Virus record (IMG/VR): IMGVR_UViG_3300025674_000224
Span: 1 to 31,144 of that record
Direction: 5' to 3' (one strand)
Source of the DNA: a virus
Length of the DNA stretch: 31,144 nt
The notes under the pieces: generated by a model
Seen by the model: the letters and a program-made list of their open reading frames with translations, nothing else
What the model was told of the DNA's origin: nothing
Databases searched by the model: none
Part shown: positions 8,699-17,700 of the stretch, piece after piece
Position numbering within the stretch: position 1 is the stretch's first letter
Layout of the letters: the number at the start of each line of letters is the position of its first letter
Made by a program: the position numbers and the translations under genes

Positions 8699-11446
8699 AT
8701 GGCTTATTGTAATAATATAGTATATAGTAACTGTATTGGTAGAGTAGGTATTGGATTAGGGAATGCTAAACCTACTGAAATACTTGAAATAAATGGAGCC
8801 TTAAAATCTAATACTTTTGCACAGAATTGGGCTTACTGTTCAACATTTATTGATCGTAATGTGGATGCAACTCGTATTGTTGCAGGTGCAGCAGGAAGTC
8901 AAAGCAGTTGTATAACATTTCACACATACAATGCTGGCTCTCATCATTGTCATATGGTTATCACAAATGAAGGTAAGGTTGGCATAGGCTGTATCAATCC
9001 CCTTTCTCAATTACACGTAACTGACAGTGGGTTACAAAACGGAACTTTGCGTGTTGGCGGAAACCTGGCTTCTTTAGGTTTAGAAATTTCTTACGATCAA
9101 GCTGCAGCCACTGTGGCCACAATATATAACAATCCAACATACACAAACAATGCTCAGTTATTAAAAATTGGTACTGATGGTGACGCTAACCCTAATCAGT
9201 TGGTCCTAAAGGGGGATGGAAACATCGGCATCGGAACGGATGTGCCAGATGGCACTCTGCACGTACATACTGCCTCGGCTGGGTCAGTTACTGCAAATGG
9301 CTCAGCAGACGATTTAGTCGTCGAATCATCGGGCGATGCAGGACTGTCAATTCTAACTCCAGCAGCAAATAATGGTCGAATTTATTTCGGATCGCCCACC
9401 AATAATGCATACGGCCAGATTGATTACGATCACGCAACGAACGACATGGTGTTTGCTACCGCTGGAGCTGGTAGGCTAACGATTGACACGAGCGGCAACG
9501 TCGGCATTGGCGTAACCGATCCGGACTATGATTTGCACGTCCAAGATGATGTTGAAGCTAATATAAAAATAGAAACAAACAATAATGGTTCTGGTAATTT
9601 TGCTGGGCTTAGAATGTTTAAAAGTCGTGGAACATACGCAGCACCCACTTCGGTAGCTAACGGAGATACAGTAGCTCAAATTTTGATTTATCCTCGCGAT
9701 GCATCGGGTTGGAATAACACTGCTAGAATGTACGCTAAAATTTGTGGAACAGTTACCTCTACTGATACACCAACTGATTTGATTTTCTCAACTGGAACAA
9801 CAGGATTAAGTGATAGACTATGGATAAAATCAGATGGTAAAATTGGTATAGGCAGTTCTGATCCCAGCTATCTTTTAGAAGTAAAAGATGCAAACACTAC
9901 TTCTACTGCTATTCAAGCTAAAAACACAACTGGATCCCAAGCAGCATTACAAATTGCAGCAACTTCAAGTTCATATAATGCACATGGGGTGGGAAATAGT
10001 GAATCTTGGTTAGTTGATGAAGTTGGTAATGCATTAAATATCGGACCTCCAAGTAGTAAAAACACACCTATAAAATTCGTCCAGAATGGTGGAGTTATAG
10101 GTAAGTGGGACGCTGGAGGTGCTTTTGGTATTGGAGCTTATGGAACAAACAGTTTAAGAGCCAACGAGTTTTTTATTAGTAACACTTGTTCAAAGGCACA
10201 AATAGAAGGGACAGATTCGGGAACTTCTTCTTTGCAAATAATATCTAACTCTACAACGGAAGGTCCGATCTTAGGTTTGTCAAGAAGTCGTGGCACAACC
10301 ATAGGAAGTCACACATTAGTTACCAATAATGATAATCTTGGAAGTGTTTTGTTTTTTGCTTCAGATGGTTCATCTGGATTTACACAAGGAGCCGGAGTAA
10401 CTGGTAAAATAAATAATGCAAATCCTACAGTAACCATAGCTTCTAATCAAATACCTGTTGATTTGGTTTTTTCAATAAATGATGGTGGAACAGGTTGTGG
10501 AGTATCAAATGTAGGACGTTTTTCTCATGCTGGTAATTTTTTGGTTGGGTGTAACTTAGCGTGTGGTAATGGAATGATTACTGCATTGGAGAAAAGTGGA
10601 TATGGGGTTCTTGAGGCAAGAGCTACTACTGACTTTGGTGATGGAGGCGGTGGAGTTATTGTTACACGAGCTGTTGATTGTAACTCTACTAATTGGGCTA
10701 TTGGTTGTCATACAGCACATAGTCATAAATTTCACACAAATGGAACAACCATTGCAATGTGTTTAAATGAATCCGCTAAGCTTTGTGTTGCTGGGGAAAT
10801 ATGTTCATCAACTTGTATTAGAGCTAATAACTGTGTTGTTGCTCCTACAGTTTGTGGTAGCACTCTTATGAAGGGTTGTGTAATATGTGGGTATAGAACT
10901 GGAACTGGTCTTGTTGGTGGTTTGCGAATTGAGAGGTGTGATACAGTAGGAGGTAAAACAACCTGTTTTCTTGTTCAAATAAACCCAGATAATAATTGTG
11001 TTGTTTTAGTTGCTGGCTGCGCCAGTCAATCTGGTATCTTATGTTCTACTCAAACATTTAGAGCACCTGTAATGTACACCAACGATTGTTTTTGCACTCC
11101 GGGTTGCGTGCATGCTTCGTTTTATTGTTCTACTGGTGATATAACTGCTGCCGGTGACATAACATCTTCATCTGATTGTAGGTTAAAATCGGAAATAGAA
11201 GTAATAGATTGTGCTATACTTATAGTAAATAATTTATGTGGTAGAAGATATGTAAAAGATAATAAAAGAACTATTGGTGTTATTGCTCAAGAGGTGGAAA
11301 AAGTATTACCGGAAGTTGTATTTACTAATGAAAGTAAAGATGAGTATAAATCAGTATCTTACGGCAATATAGTAGCTGTTTTAATAGAGGCTATAAAAGA
11401 ACAAGACAAAAGAATTAATGAACTTGAAAAATTGATAGGTAAATAG
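8699..11446 (+). CDS. Tail fibre 3 with C-terminal Peptidase_S74 chaperone
   Basis: This encodes 915 residues. Shaft modules of the G-x-[VI]-G-I-G type recur at ~13-36, 93-108, 174-190, 265-281 and ~380-395. A Cys-rich region (~690-800, e.g. CVVAPTVCGS) precedes the S74 domain at ~823-915. S74 domains are intramolecular chaperones that trimerise fibre tips and then cleave themselves off. The hallmark SSSDCRLKS (823-831) holds the candidate nucleophile Ser825 next to Asp826 and the Lys of RLK. GVIAQEVEKVLPEVV and SVSYGNIVAVLIEAIKEQ follow, then a short coiled coil at the end. A patch of higher GC (about 9176-9545) marks a transferred segment. It differs at the N-terminus from fibres 2 and 5, so it may attach differently. 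Confidence 0.8.
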   Translation: MAYCNNIVYSNCIGRVGIGLGNAKPTEILEINGALKSNTFAQNWAYCSTFIDRNVDATRIVAGAAGSQSSCITFHTYNAGSHHCHMVITNEGKVGIGCINPLSQLHVTDSGLQNGTLRVGGNLASLGLEISYDQAAATVATIYNNPTYTNNAQLLKIGTDGDANPNQLVLKGDGNIGIGTDVPDGTLHVHTASAGSVTANGSADDLVVESSGDAGLSILTPAANNGRIYFGSPTNNAYGQIDYDHATNDMVFATAGAGRLTIDTSGNVGIGVTDPDYDLHVQDDVEANIKIETNNNGSGNFAGLRMFKSRGTYAAPTSVANGDTVAQILIYPRDASGWNNTARMYAKICGTVTSTDTPTDLIFSTGTTGLSDRLWIKSDGKIGIGSSDPSYLLEVKDANTTSTAIQAKNTTGSQAALQIAATSSSYNAHGVGNSESWLVDEVGNALNIGPPSSKNTPIKFVQNGGVIGKWDAGGAFGIGAYGTNSLRANEFFISNTCSKAQIEGTDSGTSSLQIISNSTTEGPILGLSRSRGTTIGSHTLVTNNDNLGSVLFFASDGSSGFTQGAGVTGKINNANPTVTIASNQIPVDLVFSINDGGTGCGVSNVGRFSHAGNFLVGCNLACGNGMITALEKSGYGVLEARATTDFGDGGGGVIVTRAVDCNSTNWAIGCHTAHSHKFHTNGTTIAMCLNESAKLCVAGEICSSTCIRANNCVVAPTVCGSTLMKGCVICGYRTGTGLVGGLRIERCDTVGGKTTCFLVQINPDNNCVVLVAGCASQSGILCSTQTFRAPVMYTNDCFCTPGCVHASFYCSTGDITAAGDITSSSDCRLKSEIEVIDCAILIVNNLCGRRYVKDNKRTIGVIAQEVEKVLPEVVFTNESKDEYKSVSYGNIVAVLIEAIKEQDKRINELEKLIGK
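9176..9545 (+). other. GC-rich mosaic patch inside fibre 3
   Basis: The 60-base row at 9481-9540 has 33 G/C by hand count (55%) and 9181-9240 has 31 (52%), whereas the rows on either side, 9121-9180 and 9541-9600, have 17 and 16 (about 27%). Codons switch to GTC, ATC, GGC, CCG and GCC forms rare elsewhere in the gene. The reading frame is intact. It spans two consecutive GN[VI]GIG shaft modules, consistent with import of a shaft segment from a higher-GC phage. Confidence 0.7.
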
Positions 11447-11448
11447 AT

Positions 11449-13932
11449 ATGTCTATATGTAATCGCGTTGTAAATATAACTTCGGCTGGTGCAGCAATTA
11501 TATCAGATAATCCAACTGAAACTGCTACAGGGACGTTAAAAGTCCATAGATGCAGTTCAGCAGGTAATACTTGTCTTACTATATCTCACGCAAATAGTAC
11601 AAAATATTCATATGTTCAATTACAAAACGATGATAACAGCCACCAATATCACTTGGGAATAGGTAATACAGCAGTTCCGAATGCAGCTGTTAGAGGCAAG
11701 TTTTATTTATTTGCAAATGCTTCAAGTAAATCTTTACTTGAAATAGATTCTTCTGGTAGAGCAAAGTTTCAGACTTCTGTAGGTAGTGGTGGTGCAAACG
11801 CTAGTGCCACATGGCATACGGAAACCTCTGGTCTTCAACTTGTTGGTCCGTGTGCTTGCACCTTATCTAGATTTATGATTACAGCAGTTGATCCATCTTC
11901 TTCACCAAATGCTTGTGCAGTATATTCTCAGTTGACAATGGGCCATTGGGATAACAGCAGAGTTCTTTTAGAGTCAACCGGAAAACAATTGATGATTACT
12001 TCTTACGATGAAGGTATAGCTTTAGGTAATGATGGTAGTGCAGAACTTTGTATTGGGACTTCAGGTGATGTAATTATTAAACCTACAACAGCAAAAAATG
12101 TTGATCCTCTTGGAACTTTGTGTTTGGATATTACGGGTAGTACAAACCCACAAAATGGTGGTATAGTTATGAACTCTACCTCTCAAACACACATAAGATT
12201 TCTATCTAGTGGAAATCTTTGTTGGCAATGGAGACATCACAATCCTACTACTGAAGATAAGTTTTCTGCTTATAGTTGGACAAGAGCGTGTGATATGTTT
12301 AACATACAAGGTTCCAATACATATTTTGGAAGTTATGGACATATAACTTCTTGTGCGCCGATATATATAGCAAACTCATTAGATCCTTATTTTATAAATA
12401 CTGGTGGTAATAAATGTATGAATTTTTATTATTTTGCATGGCCTGGCTGTTCTTGTTTTGGTCAAACACACCTTATGGCTAGATTTGATAGTTCTCTGAC
12501 TAATGTATGTCAAGTATACCCAACAGCAACATTATATAACGCAAATGAAACAGAAGGAACATCTTCGACATTGGCTTTTGCTGGTAAAGAGACTGGTGGA
12601 GGTAATTCAGTTGGATTGGCGTATATTAGTGGAAGAAAAGAGGGTTCTACTACTGGTAGCTGGGGCAAGGGTTCTTTAAATTTTCTTGTGAATTGTGCTG
12701 GTGTTCAATGTTGGACAATGTGTATGACCATGCATGGTGGTGTTTGTGTAATAAAATGTCTTGTAGCTCCAAGTATACAGATGGCTAACAGCAATTGTAT
12801 TCTTTGTTTAGCTGCAACAGGATCTGGAGGTCCATATATTCAAGGTTCTGCAGATTGCACTATTTCTTATTGGGGAATAGATAGTAGTTGGAAAGCACAA
12901 ATAAATTCTGATGGTGGTTTTTGTGCGGCTAATTGTGTTGTGGCTCCTGTTTTTTGTGCAAATAGTACTACTGTTCCGTTATCTTTAGTGCATTCTGGTG
13001 TAGCTACGTATAATTGGTGCTTCATTGATACTAATAATTTATCCTTTCACCCTAATACAACATCTACAAAAACCCTTTATTTCTGTAACGCTGGAACTGG
13101 AGTTATGAATGTTTGTGCTGACGGGTGTTTTAAATCTCCTATTGTTTGTGGAACTACATGCCTTAGCGGTAGTTTTCTATTGATCGGTTGCAATGCTGCT
13201 GGATTAGGTTGTGGTGTAACTGCTTGCTTTTCAAGAATAAATGACACAGGTCCAGATGGACATAGGTTAGCAATTGTTGTTGATCCAGCAGCTAATGTTG
13301 TTCTTTATTGTTCAACAGGCACTAGTTTGGGTGGACATTGTTTTTACAACTGTGCTTTTTCTCCTTACATATACGCAACTTGTTTTTGTGGCACAGAATG
13401 TGTAAAATCTCCTGTTATTTGCGCTACCACAACAATGCAAGTAGGAGGAAATAATGTCCTGACCACAGCAAGCCAAGTTGGAGCTAACTTTTGTGCCGGA
13501 ACAGATGTAAATAATAGAGTGGTGACAGCAAATGGCGATTCTGGCTCATTATGTGGCGAAGCCAATATGACTTTTGACGGAAGTACATTAAACGTTACAG
13601 GAGCTATAACTGCTTCGGGAGATATTACCTCTACATCTGATGAAAGAGTAAAACGTGAAATAGCAGCAATTTGTGGAGCTATACAAATAGTAAACAATCT
13701 TTGTGGAAGAATATTTATAAAAGATAATCGCCAGCAAGTAGGCGTCATTGCTCAAGAAGTAGAAAAAGTTTTACCACAAGTTGTTTTTGAACATAGTGAC
13801 AATGATTTAAAATCTGTTTCATACGGAAACATTGTAGGAGTTTTGATAGAAGCTATAAAAGACCAAAACAAAAGAATAGATAATCAACAAGAAGAAATAG
13901 ATTGTTTAAAAGAAATAATAAAGAGTAAATAA
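11449..13932 (+). CDS. Tail fibre 4, Cys-rich, with C-terminal Peptidase_S74
   Basis: The ATG is 2 nt after the previous stop. This 827-residue protein is Ser/Thr/Gly/Asn-rich with few GNVGIG modules, unlike its neighbours. Residues ~490-680 are strongly Cys-rich, with repeated units such as CVVAPVFCANST, CFKSPIVCGTTC (~559-570) and CVKSPVICATT (~651-661). After CAGTDVNNRVVTANGDSG, a small TFDGSTLNVTGAITASGDI element leads to the S74 domain (~728-827): STSDERVKRE with Ser730-Asp731, then GVIAQEVEKVLPQVV, then SVSYGNIVGVLIEAIKDQ. A coiled coil ends the protein. S74 should release after trimer folding. Why a cytoplasmically folded fibre carries so many cysteines is unclear; metal binding or post-lysis disulphides are options. 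Confidence 0.8.
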   Translation: MSICNRVVNITSAGAAIISDNPTETATGTLKVHRCSSAGNTCLTISHANSTKYSYVQLQNDDNSHQYHLGIGNTAVPNAAVRGKFYLFANASSKSLLEIDSSGRAKFQTSVGSGGANASATWHTETSGLQLVGPCACTLSRFMITAVDPSSSPNACAVYSQLTMGHWDNSRVLLESTGKQLMITSYDEGIALGNDGSAELCIGTSGDVIIKPTTAKNVDPLGTLCLDITGSTNPQNGGIVMNSTSQTHIRFLSSGNLCWQWRHHNPTTEDKFSAYSWTRACDMFNIQGSNTYFGSYGHITSCAPIYIANSLDPYFINTGGNKCMNFYYFAWPGCSCFGQTHLMARFDSSLTNVCQVYPTATLYNANETEGTSSTLAFAGKETGGGNSVGLAYISGRKEGSTTGSWGKGSLNFLVNCAGVQCWTMCMTMHGGVCVIKCLVAPSIQMANSNCILCLAATGSGGPYIQGSADCTISYWGIDSSWKAQINSDGGFCAANCVVAPVFCANSTTVPLSLVHSGVATYNWCFIDTNNLSFHPNTTSTKTLYFCNAGTGVMNVCADGCFKSPIVCGTTCLSGSFLLIGCNAAGLGCGVTACFSRINDTGPDGHRLAIVVDPAANVVLYCSTGTSLGGHCFYNCAFSPYIYATCFCGTECVKSPVICATTTMQVGGNNVLTTASQVGANFCAGTDVNNRVVTANGDSGSLCGEANMTFDGSTLNVTGAITASGDITSTSDERVKREIAAICGAIQIVNNLCGRIFIKDNRQQVGVIAQEVEKVLPQVVFEHSDNDLKSVSYGNIVGVLIEAIKDQNKRIDNQQEEIDCLKEIIKSK

Positions 13933-13933
13933 T

Positions 13934-14743
13934 ATGGCATTGAAATTTTCTGAAAGACAAGAAATAACTAGACAGTTAAAAGAATTCTTTGAAGTATCTG
14001 GTGGTGGCATATCTATAACAAATGATGTTGCCAACCGATTATTGACTGCTGGTGGTGACGGACAATCAGTTATTGGACAAGTTAACTTAACTTTTAACGG
14101 AACACAATTAGATTTAACGGGCAATGCTGTTGTTACTACAAATGCTGCAAGTAATGCTCCTATTTTAGATGTTTTTAACTCAAGCACAAGTTCTTCTGCT
14201 AAACCTATGATTAGAGTAGGTAATAACGCTCTTGCTGCATTAGAATTATATAGAGTAGGTGATTCATCTACAACATATATAAATGCTAATCAAAGTGGTA
14301 ATGGCGTATTAACTCTACAAACAGATACTTCTTCTCGTTTAACTATTGAATCAAGTGGAAATATTGGTATATATGATTCAACATCAACTACTACAGATTT
14401 TTATTGGGATGCTGCGAATTCTAAGTTAGGTATCGTTGGTGATGGTGGTTCTGTCTTAACCTCTCCAAAATCCGCGGTGGATGTTCGTGGTAGTTTAACT
14501 CTTGGCGAAGCTCCTTCTAATAGTATTTTAAACACTAATGAGTTTGGCAAAATAGAGTTTTACAGTTATGATAATAGTTTGAATTCATCGGGTGTTACAT
14601 CCAAGGTAGTAAACATTGCAACATCTGACTTTTCGGCATCAAATAATAATCATCGACTTGGTTTTTTTATTAATGATGGTTTAACCACTACTGGAACTCT
14701 TCAAGAGCGATTGAGTATATTACAAAATGGAAATGTTGGCGTA
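13934..14743 (+). repeat. N-terminal fibre anchor duplication, copy 2
   Basis: This is the partner of 6212-7018. Shared landmarks are SERQEITRQLKEFFEVSGGG, LTAGGDGQSV, FNGTQLDLT, SPKSA[LV]DVRGSLTLGEA, NTNEFGKIEFYSYDNS and LQERLSILQNGN. Abundant third-position changes indicate an old duplication kept by selection, not a recent copy. Confidence 0.85.
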
Positions 14744-17700
14744 GGAACGGAATCGCCATCAGCCGCATTGTCTGTGCAATACAACCCTGCTACAACTAAC
14801 GGATTTGAGTTAATCGACAGTAGAGACATAAACTGCAGAGTGGGATTTTTGGCATCGGGTGGCGCACTCGGAATCTATACGTCCACAATCGGCAGCTTTT
14901 CGTCTTCAAATTTAGCTATCGCTGTTGATACATCCCAGCGCGTCGGCATCAATACGGGTTCACCAACACACACGCTTGACGTAAACGGTAGTGTACAGAT
15001 AGAGCGAAATGGTGCGTCTCCGTTGTTGCGATTTACAGACACCTCGTCGTCCTCGCGTTGGATCGGCATACCCGACGGCTCCAGTAGATTCGCAATTTAC
15101 GGCACTAATGGGTTGACCGAGGAATTTGTGCTTTCTGGCGGTAACGTTGGCATAGGAACGACCTCGCCATCTTCATATTCTGCATACGCTCGCAATTTAG
15201 TCGTTGCTTCAAGTGGTAATGGTGGGGTGACGATAAAATCTGGAACAACTTCTACGGGTAATATCTTTTTTGCGAACGCTGAAGCATCTACCTCAAACAA
15301 TGGCGTAATCCAGTATAACCACAACACTAATGAGTTTAGATTTGACAATTACGGAACCAATCAGTTTTACAGTTTTAATATACAGAACAGTGAAAAAATG
15401 ATAATAACTAGTGCTGGCCATGTTTTAATAGGGTTAACATCAAATGTTGGTTTTGGAGGGTCAGATAAACAGTTATTAATAAATGGAACCACTAACTCAA
15501 GATTAGAATTTGGTGTCGGTGGCGCTCAGTTAGGTGGATTATATGCTAATGCTGATAAAATGGTTGTTTACACTTCTGGACAAGATTATCTTGAATTTGA
15601 TACAAATAGTATTGAAAGAATGAGAATAGATAGCGCTGGCTCAATATTTATGGGAGGAAATCATTTATCATCAACACCCGGAAATGCAATTGTAGCTGCT
15701 CCTTATGGATCTGGAACTGATATTGATGGTGGGGATTTTAATATATACGCTGGTCGCTCTACAGGAACAGGAGCTGGTGGTGATATAATCTTATACACAT
15801 CTCCTGCAGGTGTCTCAACAGGAAGCGGTATAAATGCTCATATTGAAAGGATGAGAATAACTAGTGATGGTAAGGTTGGCATTAATGTGGACCCAGCCCG
15901 TCAATTATCAGTTTTGGGTGAGGGAAATGCTACTGTCGCAACTATTATAACTCCATCTACAAGTGGAGGTAATTTCGGCATATTAGATTTAAAAAGACAA
16001 GACAATGCAGTTAATTCTTCTATAGGTGTTCGTTTTAGTCACGGAAACAGTGCGAATGTAACTAACGATATAGAATATGGTTTCATAGGTGGTGGTATAG
16101 AATGTCCCGCTGCCGGTTCAGAAAAGGGGTTTTTAAATTTTGCAGTTGGGCCTGGGCGAGCAGAACATATGAGAATAACTGGTGATGGTAACGTTGGCAT
16201 TGGCACTGATATGCCCGGTTCTGTTTTGGATGTAAGAGGCGGAAATGTTCGTATTGATGGCGGTAGTGTTACCGATAGACAGTTATACTTTAGAAATCAA
16301 TCCACAGGCACAGTGGGTGGTAGTATTAGAAGTGATCAAACATTAAGTTTATTTGCTGGTGTTGGCGGTTCACCAAACCAAGCGGTAACAATAGAAAGAG
16401 AAACATTATATACTGGTATCGGTATTGATAACCCCACACATAGATTGCATGTAAATGAATCTACAGGAGAATTACTTAGATTACAGGGTTGTTTAAATTA
16501 TAATTACGACATTACAACAAAAAGTACTGGTTATCATTTTGATCACGAAATAGGGTCAGGCAATGCTACATTTTCTTGGTCTAGTAGTTCTAATGGTGAG
16601 ATGATGAGAATTGACCAAACTGGATTGGGTGTGGGTACTAATGATATAAACACTAAGTTGCACATTAGTGGAGATTTTGACGGTTCTTCTAATTATGGAG
16701 GAAACAACCCAAACAAAGGTATACTAATAGAAAAAAGAAGTGGTATAGGAAGTGATTATAGTATTAATGACGCATTCGGAATAGATTTTACTTCTTCATC
16801 AAATGCTGCACTGACATATCCAGTTGCTGGAATATATGCTGTAACTAAAGATGTTGCTTCTTATAACGGTGGTGAATTACATTTATTGACAAAGTGTAAT
16901 ACTGATGCTACTTTACAATCAAGAATGATGATAAATAGGGGTGGTAATGTCGGCATAGGCACGAATGTGCCAGATACTTTACTTCATATTTCTGGAAGTG
17001 GCAATATTGTAGGTAAGGTTGTTTCTACGAACGCAGCGGCTGTTTTGCAAGCTGATTCTGTATCTACCGAATCTTCAATATTATATTTTACTACAGCCGG
17101 ATCTCAAGCTTGGAAAATTCAAAAAGCTCCTACTACTGGTAATTTAGAAATAAGAAACTCAACTGACTTAACAAAATTTGCTATGTTGGATAATGGTAAT
17201 GTCGGCATCGGCCAAAATTCTCCGGAAGTTCTTCTTGATGTTAGAAAAGATGAAACTGTAAGTTTTGCACCTAATAGTGACCAAAGAATAAGAGCACAAA
17301 TTGTTGCTAGAAACAATAATGAAACTGCAGAAAATTTCTCTAGTATTAGCCTTGTTACAGGAGGTGGCAATCAATCTGAGTGGTCTATCAATAATGTTTA
17401 TAAATCTGCTTATAATGGCGATTTAGCTTTTAAAACAAGAGCTGGTGGGGGTGTATCCGATTGGCGTGAAAGAATGAGAATAACCAATGCTGGTTATGTC
17501 GGCATAGGTGTTGTTCCTACATCTAAACTTACTGTATATTCTCAATGTGGTTCTAATACTACCGGAAATAGCCTAGCTACAGATTTTGCTCAACCAGCAG
17601 CTAGTGGTGCTGTAACTTGTTACTGTAGGAATTTATGGTTTGGCTCAAATATAGTTTGTATGCCAGCAGCAGTTACAGATAGTGGATATAGAATAGGAAC

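Noticed and set aside
13365-13748. 127-aa open frame on the minus strand
   Set aside because: It lies fully inside fibre 4 opposite the S74 coding region, has no RBS or family resemblance, and its length follows from the codon bias of the plus-strand gene. Other minus-strand frames in the fibre genes were dismissed for the same reason.
13906-14187. 93-aa minus-strand frame opposite the fibre 4/5 junction
   Set aside because: It mirrors the conserved fibre anchor, and the equivalent frame is not kept in the copy at 6212, so it is not under selection.
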